Source: Pseudomonadota bacterium
GTDB lineage: Bacteria; Pseudomonadota; Alphaproteobacteria; Reyranellales; Reyranellaceae
DNA: 64,000 nt
Reading direction: 5' to 3'
NCBI GenBank assembly: GCA_018240745.1
Contig: JAFEFF010000174.1
Span: forward strand, 30,588-94,587
The notes below the pieces were generated by a model. That model searched no databases. It was not told where the DNA came from and saw only the letters and a list, made by a program, of their open reading frames with translations. The position numbers and the translations under genes were made by a program. Of the stretch, positions 18,898 through 27,431 are shown piece after piece (position 1 is the stretch's first letter; each line of letters starts with the position of its first letter).

Positions 18898-19452
18898 ATG
18901 AAGTTCGACCTGGTTGAGATCGCCCCGCCCGTCTTCGATGTCGACGTGACACTGGCCTACGCGACCGCCGACAATCTAACCGGCCGCCCGGTGTATCGGA
19001 AAGCCGAATGCTTCCTGCATCGCGATGCCGCCGACAAGCTGCAGGCGGCGATCGATCTCGGTCGCTCACTGGGCCTGCGGCTGCGCATCTTCGATGCGCT
19101 GCGCCCGGTCGAGGCGCAGTGGAAGCTGTGGACCTTCAATCCCGATCCCGAATTCCTCGCCGACCCGCGGCGCGGCTCGCCGCATTCGCGCGGAGTGGCG
19201 GTCGACCTCACGCTGCTCGACGGCGGCCGCGAGCTCGATATGGGCACCGGCTTCGATGCCTTCACGCCCCTGTCGCACCACGGCCGCACCGACGTCTCGA
19301 CGGAGGCGCAACGCAATCGCCTGCTGCTGATGGGATTGATGACCACGGCCGGCTGGGACTTCTATCGCAACGAGTGGTGGCACTATCAGCTGTTCGACGC
19401 GCGGCGCTACGCGCTGGTGAGCGATGCCGATCTGCCGCGTCCGATGATGTAA
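18898..19452 (+). CDS. ddpX: D-alanyl-D-alanine dipeptidase (VanX/DdpX family)
   Basis: A 184-residue zinc peptidase of family M15D. Metal and catalytic residues are visible: H96 and D103 in SPHSRGVAVD, E159 and H162 in EWWH. The IFDALRP segment contributes the conserved arginine of VanX. The enzyme hydrolyses D-Ala-D-Ala dipeptide. With no vanH/vanA genes nearby, a role in D-Ala-D-Ala salvage (DdpX/PcgL type) is more likely than glycopeptide resistance. It is divergent from tsaB (39 bases) and convergent with the Bax-like gene. Confidence 0.85.
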   Translation: MKFDLVEIAPPVFDVDVTLAYATADNLTGRPVYRKAECFLHRDAADKLQAAIDLGRSLGLRLRIFDALRPVEAQWKLWTFNPDPEFLADPRRGSPHSRGVAVDLTLLDGGRELDMGTGFDAFTPLSHHGRTDVSTEAQRNRLLLMGLMTTAGWDFYRNEWWHYQLFDARRYALVSDADLPRPMM

Positions 19453-19454
19453 CT

Positions 19455-19478
19455 CCTTCCCCATTCATATGGGGAAGG
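19455..19478. terminator. Hairpin between convergent genes
   Basis: A 9-bp perfect stem CCTTCCCCA/TGGGGAAGG with a 6-base loop, located between the convergent ddpX-like and Bax-like genes. It can serve both strands; no long T-run follows, so termination is probable rather than certain. Confidence 0.5.
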
Positions 19479-19486
19479 AACAGGAG

Positions 19487-20575
19487 TCAGAACGCCGACA
19501 GCCTGGCCTTGTCGAAATCGGCGAGCTTGTCCTCGCGCATCACCTGGCGCACGAAGCCGACATACTGCTGGCCGAGCTCGGAATACCTCACGAGCTGGCC
19601 GATCAGGCGATAGCCATCGGGCTTCTCGCCGCGCTGGCGCATCGCCGCGCGCTCGTTGCGGAAGGCGGCGTAGGCCGGATGGGTGTTGAGGTTGGAGACG
19701 TACGCCTCGGCCGCCTCGCCGACGTTGGTGAAGGGCTGCGGCATGCCGGAGCCCGGCTTCCACGGCACCGATACCGAATGGCGTCCGGTCGACTGGATCT
19801 GGCCGAACAGCGCATTGCCGTTGCGCGCGGCGAACGAGGTGCCCCAGCCCGATTCGATTCCACTCTGGGCGATCGCCATCGAGGGCGGCACGATGTCGAC
19901 GCGCTTCACCAGCTCGTCGAGCTTCTCGACCGGCGTGTCGTAGCGGTCGGCGAGCTGCTCGAGCCAGATGCGCTCGACCGGCGACAGGGCGGCGTCGCTG
20001 GCGATCTTGTCGCGCAGGTAGAGGAGTTGCTCGCGCTCGGCCATCACGCGCTGGTTGACCTCGAGGATCACCGGCAGCAGCGCGGCGATGAACAGCGACT
20101 TGCGCTCGCCACCGTCGCGATTGACCAGGTCCTCCGGCACGCGCTCGACCTTGAGCGGCGGCACCGGGTCGCCGAGGCGCACGTCGCTCAGCGTATAGGA
20201 GACGTCGCGAAAGGCGCCGGCGAGCTCGTCGGCCGTCTTGGGATTGATCGCCTTGACCTGGATCTGGCGGCGCACGGCGTTACCCGGCGCGGCGAAGCGG
20301 CCGTGGCCGCCGGCGACGGCATTCGACGGCAGCGCATCCTCGGACTCGATGTCGAAGCGCACGAAGCTCACGACCGGATCCGGCTTGGGCGCGGGAAAGG
20401 CGAGGCGCGGCTCGGCGGCAGCCGGCGGGATCACGTTGAAGGCAAGCAGCTCGCTGGTGTCGATCCGGGGTAGCGGCTGGTAGAGGCCCAGGCCGCCTGC
20501 AAGCACTGCCGCCCAGGCCATCGGGAAGGCGTAGAGGCGCCCTCCTTCGAGGACCGACCCAACCGACAACTGCAT
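19487..20575 (-). CDS. Bax-like glucosaminidase-domain protein
   Basis: A 362-residue envelope protein: an N-terminal hydrophobic segment (about 14-32, FPMAWAAVLAGGLGLYQPLP) followed by a variable region. The C-terminal half resembles FlgJ/Bax-type N-acetylglucosaminidases, including AIAQSGIESGWGTSFAARNGNALFGQ with the catalytic-type glutamate in IESGWG. Bax family proteins are inner-membrane or periplasmic murein hydrolase-like enzymes. The ATG at 20575 is preceded by GGGGAG. It is the last gene of a minus-strand pair after the NifU-like gene, with a 101-base gap. Confidence 0.8.
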   Translation of the reverse strand: MQLSVGSVLEGGRLYAFPMAWAAVLAGGLGLYQPLPRIDTSELLAFNVIPPAAAEPRLAFPAPKPDPVVSFVRFDIESEDALPSNAVAGGHGRFAAPGNAVRRQIQVKAINPKTADELAGAFRDVSYTLSDVRLGDPVPPLKVERVPEDLVNRDGGERKSLFIAALLPVILEVNQRVMAEREQLLYLRDKIASDAALSPVERIWLEQLADRYDTPVEKLDELVKRVDIVPPSMAIAQSGIESGWGTSFAARNGNALFGQIQSTGRHSVSVPWKPGSGMPQPFTNVGEAAEAYVSNLNTHPAYAAFRNERAAMRQRGEKPDGYRLIGQLVRYSELGQQYVGFVRQVMREDKLADFDKARLSAF

Positions 20576-20676
20576 GCTGCTACTCCCCAGTTGTTCGAGA
20601 CAAACGACGACTGCTCGCGGTCCCACACGACCGACGATACTTACGTCCTACGCTGTACGCTTGAGAGCGAGACGGC

Positions 20677-21228
20677 CTACTGGGCCGCCTGCACTTCCAC
20701 CACTTCCGGCACGTAGTGCTTCAGTAGATTCTCGATCCCCATCTTCAGGGTGGCCGTCGAGCTGGGGCACCCCGAGCACGAGCCCTGCATGTGCAGGTAG
20801 ACCACGCCGTCGCGGAAATCCTGGAAGATGATATCGCCGCCGTCCTGGGCCACCGCCGGACGCACGCGCGTCTCCAGCAGGTCCTTGATCTGGGCAACGA
20901 TCTCGTCGTCCTCGGCGGCGGCATCGCCTTCGGCCGAAGCCTCGGCGTAAACGACCGGTTCGCCGGAAGTGTAGTGCTCCATGATGCCGCCCAGGATCGA
21001 CGGCTTCATGATCTGCCAGTCCTTGTCGGCGGCCTTCGTGACGGTCACGAAGTCGGCGCCGAAGAACACCCGTTCGACGCCCTCGATCGCGAACAGCCGG
21101 CGCGCCAGCGGCGAGTTGCGGCCGCTCTCGGTGTCTGCAAAATCCACCGTCCCCTTCTCCATGACCACGCGGCCGGGAAGAAACTTCAGGGTCGAGGGAT
21201 TGGGCGTCTGCTCGGTTTGGATAAACAT
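20677..21228 (-). CDS. NifU-like Fe-S cluster scaffold protein (NfuA type)
   Basis: A 183-residue protein: N-terminal Nfu_N domain (MFIQTEQTPNPSTLKFLPG) and C-terminal NifU domain with the cluster-binding CSGCPSS motif near residues 155-161. Such proteins carry or deliver 4Fe-4S clusters, consistent with cluster enzymes nearby such as MiaB, though no direct link is shown. The ATG at 21228 is the family start; two upstream codons give an alternative. Confidence 0.93.
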   Translation of the reverse strand: MFIQTEQTPNPSTLKFLPGRVVMEKGTVDFADTESGRNSPLARRLFAIEGVERVFFGADFVTVTKAADKDWQIMKPSILGGIMEHYTSGEPVVYAEASAEGDAAAEDDEIVAQIKDLLETRVRPAVAQDGGDIIFQDFRDGVVYLHMQGSCSGCPSSTATLKMGIENLLKHYVPEVVEVQAAQ

Positions 21229-21425
21229 GATGAGTCGCACCTAGGAACCGGAACCGGCCCGATCAAGTACATTTTTGAAAGAGCCTGAATAAAGATTATG
21301 GAAATTCACTTTATGTTTCAACTGTATCAGTGGTTTGCCGGATTTTCCTCGAAAGTCCTTCAGTTTTGCAGTGCGCATGGCAAAGAATTGTTCCCCGCAA
21401 CGGCCGTTAAAAACGTCGCAGGAAA

Positions 21426-21896
21426 TCAGGAGATCGCGTCGATCTCCGCCTCCGACAGGGCGCCCGGCACGATCGTCAGCGGGATGCGTAGCTGACTCGC
21501 CGACCGGCCGGTGAAGGCGCTGACCAGCGGGCCCGGTCCCTCGCTCGACGACGAAGCGCCGAGCACCAGCACGGAGATCGACTGGTCCTCGCCGAGCAGC
21601 TTGATCAGTTCGTCGCGGCTCTTGCCCTCGCGGATGTGGATCGACGGCGGCAGGCCGGTCATATCGGCGGCGACCTCGGCGTGGCGGGCCACCACCTGCT
21701 CGGCTTCCTGGCGGGCTTCCTGGCGCATCAGGTCGGCCACGCCGCCCCAGGTCTGACCCTCCGGCGGCGGCATCACGTATAGCAGCGCCACCCGGCCACC
21801 GGTCCGCTTGGCCCGACGGCAGGCATAGCGCAGCGCGTTGTGCATCTCGGGACTTTCGTCGACCACGACCAGGAAGACGCGATCCTTGTCGGCCAT
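21426..21896 (-). CDS. Universal stress protein (UspA family)
   Basis: A 156-residue UspA-fold protein. It opens RVFLVVVDESPEMHNALRYA, and near the end carries VLVLGASSSSEGPGPLVSAFTG, a variant of the ATP-binding G-x2-G-x9-G(S/T) loop in which the glycine spacing is altered. It may therefore bind nucleotide weakly. It is the last gene of a minus-strand run with TIGR02186, TSUP and DUF2333 genes, a grouping recurrent in Rhodospirillales. Confidence 0.88.
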   Translation of the reverse strand: MADKDRVFLVVVDESPEMHNALRYACRRAKRTGGRVALLYVMPPPEGQTWGGVADLMRQEARQEAEQVVARHAEVAADMTGLPPSIHIREGKSRDELIKLLGEDQSISVLVLGASSSSEGPGPLVSAFTGRSASQLRIPLTIVPGALSEAEIDAIS

Positions 21897-21910
21897 TGTC
21901 TCCTCCCCCT

Positions 21911-22759
21911 TTACAGCCGCCGCACGACGGCGCCGCCCAGCCAGCCCAGCACCAGGGCCATGACGATGGCACCGAGGCCGTAGAGCGGGCCTTCCGCACT
22001 GGCCCAGCCGGCCAGCTCGGCGCTGAACCCGACCTTGCCGACCGGCAAGGGTCGCGACACCGCCGTCACGATCTTGCCGTCGCGCAGGAGATAGGTCCGG
22101 ACATCGTAGACCCCCTCCGGCAGGCGCGACGGAAAGGGCAGATCGGCCCGGAACAGGCGGCCGGCCTGGATGGTCACCTGGCCGAAGTTGGCCGGATAGA
22201 GGTCCTCGCGGCGCTTGACCTCGACCAGCCCCTGGCGGAACTCGGCCATCTGGGCCGGCGTCCGGTACCGGACCGGCCGGATGGTGCTGAGCCGATCCTC
22301 GAGCGACAGGATCTCGCCGCCGCCGGCGCGCGCCAGCAGCCGCTGCAGCGGCGCGCTGGCGGCGATGAAGTAGTAGGCGGGCACGTCGTCGAACCGCATG
22401 CGGCCGGTATTGAGCCACAGGCCGAGGAAGCGCTCCTTGCGCAAGACCGTCTCGCGCGCCGGCGGACCCTGCACCACCACCACGATCTCGCCCGGCGGGT
22501 CGAACATGCCGAACAGCAGCAGGCTCTCGCCCTGGAAGGCGGAGGTGATCGAGACGCGCGGCGACGACAGGTCGACGATCAGCTCCGGCTTGACCGGGGC
22601 ATCGGGCACCGAGGGCGGCAGCGAGGAATCGGGCGGTGCCCCCAGGGTCGGGGCCGGCAGCGGCTGGTCGATGCGCTGCCCCCAGGCCGGAGCGATGAGG
22701 GCCGGCGCAACGAGGGCCGGCGCGCCGAGCGTGAGCGCGATCAGCAGCAGGACCCTCAC
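21911..22759 (-). CDS. TIGR02186 family membrane protein
   Basis: A 282-residue protein with a signal peptide (hydrophobic residues 3-25), a periplasmic beta-rich middle (about 55-255) and a single C-terminal membrane helix (LYGLGAIVMALVLGWLGGAV). The pattern matches TIGR02186, a conserved family of unknown function encoded next to TSUP permeases in alphaproteobacteria. The GTG start overlaps the TSUP stop (GTGA at 22756-22759). The USP gene follows 14 bases downstream. A joint role with the permease is likely from context only. Confidence 0.8.
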   Translation of the reverse strand: MRVLLLIALTLGAPALVAPALIAPAWGQRIDQPLPAPTLGAPPDSSLPPSVPDAPVKPELIVDLSSPRVSITSAFQGESLLLFGMFDPPGEIVVVVQGPPARETVLRKERFLGLWLNTGRMRFDDVPAYYFIAASAPLQRLLARAGGGEILSLEDRLSTIRPVRYRTPAQMAEFRQGLVEVKRREDLYPANFGQVTIQAGRLFRADLPFPSRLPEGVYDVRTYLLRDGKIVTAVSRPLPVGKVGFSAELAGWASAEGPLYGLGAIVMALVLGWLGGAVVRRL

Positions 22760-23682
22760 TGCAACACCTCGCGCGGCCCGAGCGAATAGGGCGAGGGCGG
22801 CGTCCGCAAGAGCTCGAACAGGAGCTCGGCGGCGACGGCCAGCACCAGCACCGCCATGAGCGCCCGCAGCACCACGCCGGGCAGCCGGGCGGCGATGCGC
22901 GAGCCGACCGGCGCGCCGACCACGCCGCCGAGGATCAGGAGCAGCGCCAGCACCACGTCGACCGTGCCGTTGGTCACCGCCTGCAGGAAGGTGACGTTGG
23001 CCGCGACGAACAGGATCTGGAAGTTGGAGGTGCCGATCACGACGGTCGTCGGCATGCCGAGGATGTAGATCATCGCCGGCACCAGCACGAAGCCGCCGCC
23101 GACGCCGAGGATTGCCGACAGGATGCCGATCGCGAAGCCCAGCCCGATCGGCAGGAACGCGCTGATGTAAAGCTTCGACTTGTAGAAGCGCATCTTCCAC
23201 GGCAGGCGGTGCACCAGGTAGTGCGTGTGCAGCTTGCCGCGCGGGGCGGTCGGGTTGCGCCGGCGCTTCCACAGCGTGCCCAGGCTCTCGAACGCCATCA
23301 ACAGGCCGATCGACGACAGCAGGATCACGTACATCACGGCGATCACGAAATCGACCTGGCCGATCGCCTTCAGCCAGGTGAACACCGTGACGCCGGCCGA
23401 CGAGCCGATCATGCCGCCCAGCAGCAGCACCAGTCCCATGCGCAGGTCGACATTGCCGCGCCGCCACTGCACCTGCAGGGACGAGATCGAGTTGGCGATC
23501 ACCTGATTGGCCTGGCTCGCCACCGCGACCGCGGGCGGGATGCCGACGAAGATCAGCAGCGGCGTCGCCAAAAAGCCGCCGCCGACGCCGAACATGCCGG
23601 CCAGCAGGCCCGCCGCCCCGCCCAGGCCGAACAGCACGAGCACGTTCATCGACTGTTCGGCGATCGGCAGGTAGATCTCCAC
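22756..23682 (-). CDS. TSUP family (TauE/SafE) anion permease
   Basis: A 308-residue membrane protein with eight or more predicted helices in two homologous halves. Each half has the TSUP motif: GLLAGMFGVGGGFLATPLLI in the first and GILSAILGVGGGFVLVPAMI in the second. TSUP members export sulfite, sulfonates or related anions. Substrate not known; the downstream TIGR02186 partner is of unknown function. It follows the DUF2333 gene after nine bases. Confidence 0.9.
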   Translation of the reverse strand: MEIYLPIAEQSMNVLVLFGLGGAAGLLAGMFGVGGGFLATPLLIFVGIPPAVAVASQANQVIANSISSLQVQWRRGNVDLRMGLVLLLGGMIGSSAGVTVFTWLKAIGQVDFVIAVMYVILLSSIGLLMAFESLGTLWKRRRNPTAPRGKLHTHYLVHRLPWKMRFYKSKLYISAFLPIGLGFAIGILSAILGVGGGFVLVPAMIYILGMPTTVVIGTSNFQILFVAANVTFLQAVTNGTVDVVLALLLILGGVVGAPVGSRIAARLPGVVLRALMAVLVLAVAAELLFELLRTPPSPYSLGPREVLQ

Positions 23683-23691
23683 GCGCCGTCC

Positions 23692-24723
23692 CTATCTCAG
23701 CAGGATCGCCGTGATCTCGCGCAATTGGGTGCGCGCCCGCAGCAGGTAGAAGCCCTGCGCCGCGAGATGGTTCGGGATCAGCAAGGCGTCGGGATAGCCG
23801 TTCCATACCACCCAGGGATGGAGCTGCGCGGCGACGCGGAAGGTCTCGACCGTGGCGTTCCAGGCGTTGGTCAGCCCCTTCTCGCGGATAATCGGCTCGA
23901 AATCCTTCCCGAGCTCGCGTATCAGCAGGTAGTTGGCGTAGAGCCGGCCCTTGTTGAAATAGAAGATGTCGTCGCAATGCGTGTCGAACAGGTTGCCCGC
24001 CTGCTCGACGATATGCTGGTCGATCACCGCCGAGTCCGAGCCGTGGTCGTTGGCGATGCGGTCGAGCAGCGCCTGCAGATTGTCGGCGCGGCGCTCGAAC
24101 ACCGCCTGCCCGGCCGCCAGCCGCTTGTTGTAGGACAGGAGCTTGTCGCGGCCGGCACGGTACTTCTGCGCCGAGGTGGCGGACGGCCAGATCGACACGC
24201 TGGGCTGCCAGATCCACACGTTGGGCTGCTCGTTCAGGAAGCCGCGCGCCTGCTCGAGGTCGCGATCGGTCTGCGACGAGCCGCGGGTGCGGCCGAGCTG
24301 GTCCATCAGCTCGGTCGAGAAGCGGCCGAGCGCCGCCATGATGCCGCGCTGGAAGTTCGGCATGTTGTCGAGGATGCCGGCCGGCGTGAAGAACGGCAGC
24401 ATCGGCGTCCAGCTATGGACATCGACCTCTCGGGTCACCAGGTCGGCGGCGATGGCGACCGCATTGCTTTCGCCCGGCGTCACGCCGCGCGCGGCGAACT
24501 GCGGGTCGTCGTCGATGTTGTGAACGATCAGCGCGCCCACCGGATAGTAGAGCAGCACGATCACCAGCAGCACGCGCCAGCCCCAGCGCCAGATCCATCG
24601 GCTGCCGGTCGCGGCAGCCGAACCGGCGCGCCGCCATGGCCAGGTTCGCATGCCGGACCAGAACCGCCAGCGCGACGGCCGCGGCGGCGGCTGCGGTGCA
24701 GCGGGATCCGGATCGAAGGTCAT
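23692..24723 (-). CDS. DUF2333 family protein
   Basis: A 343-residue protein with a proline-rich N-terminus, one membrane segment (about 48-66, WRVLLVIVLLYYPVGALIVH) and a large exported domain containing RARTQLREITAILLR at the end. It matches DUF2333, an uncharacterised alphaproteobacterial family. The first gene of the DUF2333-TSUP-TIGR02186-USP run. ATG at 24723; upstream in-frame extension lacks support. Confidence 0.75.
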   Translation of the reverse strand: MTFDPDPAAPQPPPRPSRWRFWSGMRTWPWRRAGSAAATGSRWIWRWGWRVLLVIVLLYYPVGALIVHNIDDDPQFAARGVTPGESNAVAIAADLVTREVDVHSWTPMLPFFTPAGILDNMPNFQRGIMAALGRFSTELMDQLGRTRGSSQTDRDLEQARGFLNEQPNVWIWQPSVSIWPSATSAQKYRAGRDKLLSYNKRLAAGQAVFERRADNLQALLDRIANDHGSDSAVIDQHIVEQAGNLFDTHCDDIFYFNKGRLYANYLLIRELGKDFEPIIREKGLTNAWNATVETFRVAAQLHPWVVWNGYPDALLIPNHLAAQGFYLLRARTQLREITAILLR

Positions 24724-24782
24724 TCCGCACCTTAGCACTGGCCTCGTGACGGAACAGGGGCGGACGCTGTTAGACTGTCGCC

Positions 24783-25736
24783 ATGGCACTCGATCCCGAA
24801 TCCCAACGACTCCTCGACCTCATGGCGGCGGCCAACCGGCCCGCCTGGGTCACGCTCACGCCCGCCGAGGCGCGCGAGCAATACCTCTCGACACGCGCCG
24901 GCGCACAAGGGCCGAGACCCGAGGGCGTCAGCGTGGCCGACCGCACCATCCCTGGGCCGGGCGGGCCGATTGCGGTGCGGATCTATCGACCCGATTCGGC
25001 GGCGAGCGAGGCCAGGCTGCCGGCGCTGGTCTTCGCGCATGGCGGCGGCTGGGTGTTCGGCAATCTCGACAGCCATGACGTGCTGTGCGCGCAGCTCGCG
25101 CTGGACGCGCGCATCGCCGTCTTCGCGATCGACTACCGGCTCGCGCCCGAGGCGCGCTTCCCCGGCGCATTCGACGATGTGGTCGCGGGCCTCCAGTGGG
25201 TGGCAGCCAACGGCGCGTCGGTCGGCATCGATTCCAACCGGCTGGCGATCGGTGGCGACAGCGCCGGCGGCAATCTCGCGGCCGCCACCGCGATCTGGGC
25301 GCGCGACAATGGCGGGCCGATGCTCAGGCTGCAGATGCTCGCCTATCCGGTCACCGATGGCGCGGCGCGCGCGGAATCCTATCGCCTCTTCTTCGACGGT
25401 TACGGCCTGAACGCCCCGACCATGGAGTGGTTCTACGACCATTACACGCCGGACGAGGCTGCGCGCGGCGACTGGCGCGTCTCGCCGCTGCGCGCCCGGT
25501 CGCTGGCCGGCCTGCCGCCGGCGCTGGTGGTGACGGCCGGCTACGATGTGTTGCGCGACGAGGGCCGCGCCTATGCCTGGCGGCTGCAGAAGGAAGGCAC
25601 CGTCACCGACCTCGTCGAGTTCGGCGGCATGCTGCACGGGTTCCTGAGCTCGCCCATGCTGCTGCACGGCGCGCGGCGCGGTGCGGCGCTGTGTGCCGCC
25701 GCCTTGCGCGAGGCGCTGGTGCTGCGCGCGCAGTGA
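24783..25736 (+). CDS. Alpha/beta hydrolase (HSL-type esterase)
   Basis: A 317-residue esterase of the hormone-sensitive lipase group. The oxyanion-hole motif HGGGWVFG is at about 84-91, the nucleophile elbow GDSAGGN at about 158-164, the acid Asp in TAGYDVLRDEG and the catalytic His in GMLHGFL. The enzyme hydrolyses short acyl esters or lactone-like compounds. The stop overlaps the MFS gene start (GTGA), so the two are co-translated; a shared substrate is plausible. Confidence 0.88.
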   Translation: MALDPESQRLLDLMAAANRPAWVTLTPAEAREQYLSTRAGAQGPRPEGVSVADRTIPGPGGPIAVRIYRPDSAASEARLPALVFAHGGGWVFGNLDSHDVLCAQLALDARIAVFAIDYRLAPEARFPGAFDDVVAGLQWVAANGASVGIDSNRLAIGGDSAGGNLAAATAIWARDNGGPMLRLQMLAYPVTDGAARAESYRLFFDGYGLNAPTMEWFYDHYTPDEAARGDWRVSPLRARSLAGLPPALVVTAGYDVLRDEGRAYAWRLQKEGTVTDLVEFGGMLHGFLSSPMLLHGARRGAALCAAALREALVLRAQ

Positions 25737-26866
25737 CCGCCATCGCGCCCGTCGTCCCCGGCCGCGCCGTCGCCCTGTCCGGCGCGGTGCTGGGGCTGGG
25801 GCTGCTGGGCGACACGCTGATCTACGCGGTGCTGCCGCTCTATCACGTCGAATGGGGCATCAGCCTGGCGATGGTGGGCGTGCTGCTGTCGCTCAACCGC
25901 TGGATCCGGCTGCTCGCCAATTCCCTGGTCGCGGCGATCGGCGAGCGTCTCGGCGCCCGCCGGATGATGATCATGGCGGCGCTCGGCTCGGTCGTCGCCA
26001 CGACCTGCTACGGCCTCGACGGAGGCGAGGCGCTGCAGATCGCCGCGCGCATGCTGTGGGGCATCTCCTTCGCCGCGCTCAATCTCGGCTCGCTGGCCTA
26101 CGCCGTGGCCGACCGCGCCAACGCCGGCAAGCGGGTCGGCGCCAGCCGCGGCATGATCGGCGTGATCCAGGCGAGCTGCTTCGTCGGCGGCGCGCTGCTC
26201 GTCCTGCAGGTCGGTCCGCGCAACGTGTTCCTGGTGCTGGGCGCGATCACGCTGCTCGCCGTGGCCGCCGCGGTGATGCTGCCGGCGCTGCACGCCGAGC
26301 CGACCGACCGGCGCGGCTTCCGCCTGCCCAGGCCGCACCGGCTCGAGGTCTGGGGTTTCCTGCTGGGCTTCGCGGGCGACGGCGTGTTCCTGCTGACGCT
26401 CGCCTTCCTGCTCAAGGACTCCGTGACCTCGGTCGCGCCGATCCTGGCGACCTCGCTGGTGCTCTCGCTGCGCTGCCTGGTGGAGGCGACCGGCGGCCCG
26501 GTCGGCGGCTGGATGGGCGATCGCTTCGGCGCGCGTCCGGTCGCCGTGATCACCGGATCGCTCCTGGTGCTGGGCTACTTCCTGATCGCGGGCCACGTCG
26601 ACGTGGTCGGCAGCGTGCTGATCGTGCTGACCCGCGGCCTCTACAACACGCTCATCCCGGTGATGGTGATGCGGCGCGCGGCCGGCGGCTATCTCAGCTC
26701 GCAGGCGAGCTACTCGACCTGGCGCGACTTCGGCGCCGCCGTCGGCCCCCTGACCGCGCCGTTCCTGTTCGTCCATATCCCGCAGACCTGGCTGTTCGCG
26801 ACCCTGGGGCTGCTGATGGCCGGCGGCGTGGTCTTCTGCCTCGCCCGGCGGACAACTGCCCGGTAG
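25733..26866 (+). CDS. Major facilitator superfamily transporter
   Basis: A 377-residue membrane protein with about 12 helices and the MFS loop-2 signature region (LNRWIRLLANSLVAAIGERLGARRM), with a second copy in the C-terminal half (GGWMGDRFGARPV). The GTG start at 25733 overlaps the esterase stop. The substrate is unknown; coupling suggests export or uptake related to the esterase substrate. Confidence 0.85.
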   Translation: MTAIAPVVPGRAVALSGAVLGLGLLGDTLIYAVLPLYHVEWGISLAMVGVLLSLNRWIRLLANSLVAAIGERLGARRMMIMAALGSVVATTCYGLDGGEALQIAARMLWGISFAALNLGSLAYAVADRANAGKRVGASRGMIGVIQASCFVGGALLVLQVGPRNVFLVLGAITLLAVAAAVMLPALHAEPTDRRGFRLPRPHRLEVWGFLLGFAGDGVFLLTLAFLLKDSVTSVAPILATSLVLSLRCLVEATGGPVGGWMGDRFGARPVAVITGSLLVLGYFLIAGHVDVVGSVLIVLTRGLYNTLIPVMVMRRAAGGYLSSQASYSTWRDFGAAVGPLTAPFLFVHIPQTWLFATLGLLMAGGVVFCLARRTTAR

Positions 26867-26875
26867 GGCGGTCGG

Positions 26876-26908
26876 CCCGATTTCCCGCTACCCGCTGGAG
26901 GCCCTCGG
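26876..26908. repeat. Left half of a split palindromic repeat
   Basis: CCCGATTTCCCGCT then CCGCTGGAGGCCCTCGG, the same as the left part of the intact repeat at 27245-27303. The matching right half is at 27203-27228, so about 295 bases, including the 160-bp hairpin, appear to have entered this copy. Confidence 0.6.
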
Positions 26909-26960
26909 TCCTGCAGGAGAGAGTTGGCAGCTTTACATACAAATAGAGAATCGATTCCCA

Positions 26961-26980
26961 CTCTCTCTCTCTCTCTCTCT
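26961..26980. repeat. CT microsatellite
   Basis: Ten CT dinucleotides in a row, followed by TTTCCC. It lies in the gene-free interval between the MFS and gloB genes, inside the inserted segment of the split repeat. Confidence 0.9.
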
Positions 26981-27012
26981 TTCCCTGCCCCAAATAAGGC
27001 CCATTTGCCGCC

Positions 27013-27172
27013 CCGTCGTCTCGACCGGAGCGCCCCTCGGATGCCTCGGGGCAGGCTCCGTGCCGTGCGGAGAGACCTTCTCTCCACAATAAGCCGCTTA
27101 TCGTTGAGAGAAGGTCTCTCCGCGCGGAGCCTGCCCCGAGGCATCCGAGGGGCGCTCCGGTCGAGACGACGG
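27013..27172. repeat. 160-bp near-perfect inverted repeat
   Basis: The ends CCGTCGTCTCGACCGGAGCG and its complement lie at 27013 and 27172. The arms are about 70 bp with one small bulge at 27061-27065, and the centre (27085-27105) again contains ATAAGC/GCTTAT. The transcript of either strand would form one long hairpin. The open frames that cross it have no protein features. The end sequence CCGTCGTCYCGA recurs in the elements at 36595 and 43131. Confidence 0.85.
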
Positions 27173-27202
27173 AAATTGCCTATGCGATAGCTCTACTGAC
27201 CA

Positions 27203-27228
27203 AGGGCCTGTTGCGCACAGCGGGAAAT
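27203..27228. repeat. Right half of the split palindromic repeat
   Basis: AGGGCCTGTTGCGCACAGCG followed by GGAAAT; matches the right part of the repeat at 27245-27303 and pairs with the left half at 26876. Confidence 0.6.
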
Positions 27229-27244
27229 GCCGGAGAACTGTCAG

Positions 27245-27303
27245 CCCGATTTCCCGCTATCCGCTGAAGGCCCTCGAGGGTCTGTTGCGGACAGCGGGAA
27301 ATC
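27245..27303. repeat. Intact palindromic repeat
   Basis: A 59-bp element with ends GATTTCCCGCT and AGCGGGAAATC. It is the uninterrupted version of the repeat split between 26876 and 27228. Nothing else is seen between here and the end of gloB at 27432. Confidence 0.75.
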
Positions 27304-27431
27304 AGGAAATCGAGCCGACGGACTTCCGGCATTGTGTCGATGCCCTGCCGGCGGGTCCAAGACCTGGCTCTGACAGCGTCTCGCCGTCTCTCAGGCCAAG
27401 GGCGCGAGACCGTGAGACGGATCTTCAGGCT

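Noticed and set aside
18898..19452. Vancomycin resistance gene vanX
   Set aside because: No vanH, vanA or regulator genes nearby; a DdpX-type salvage role is more likely.
26924..27190. Short open frames across the 160-bp hairpin
   Set aside because: Arg/Ser-rich translations of a palindrome; both strands give similar frames and no ribosome-binding site is visible.
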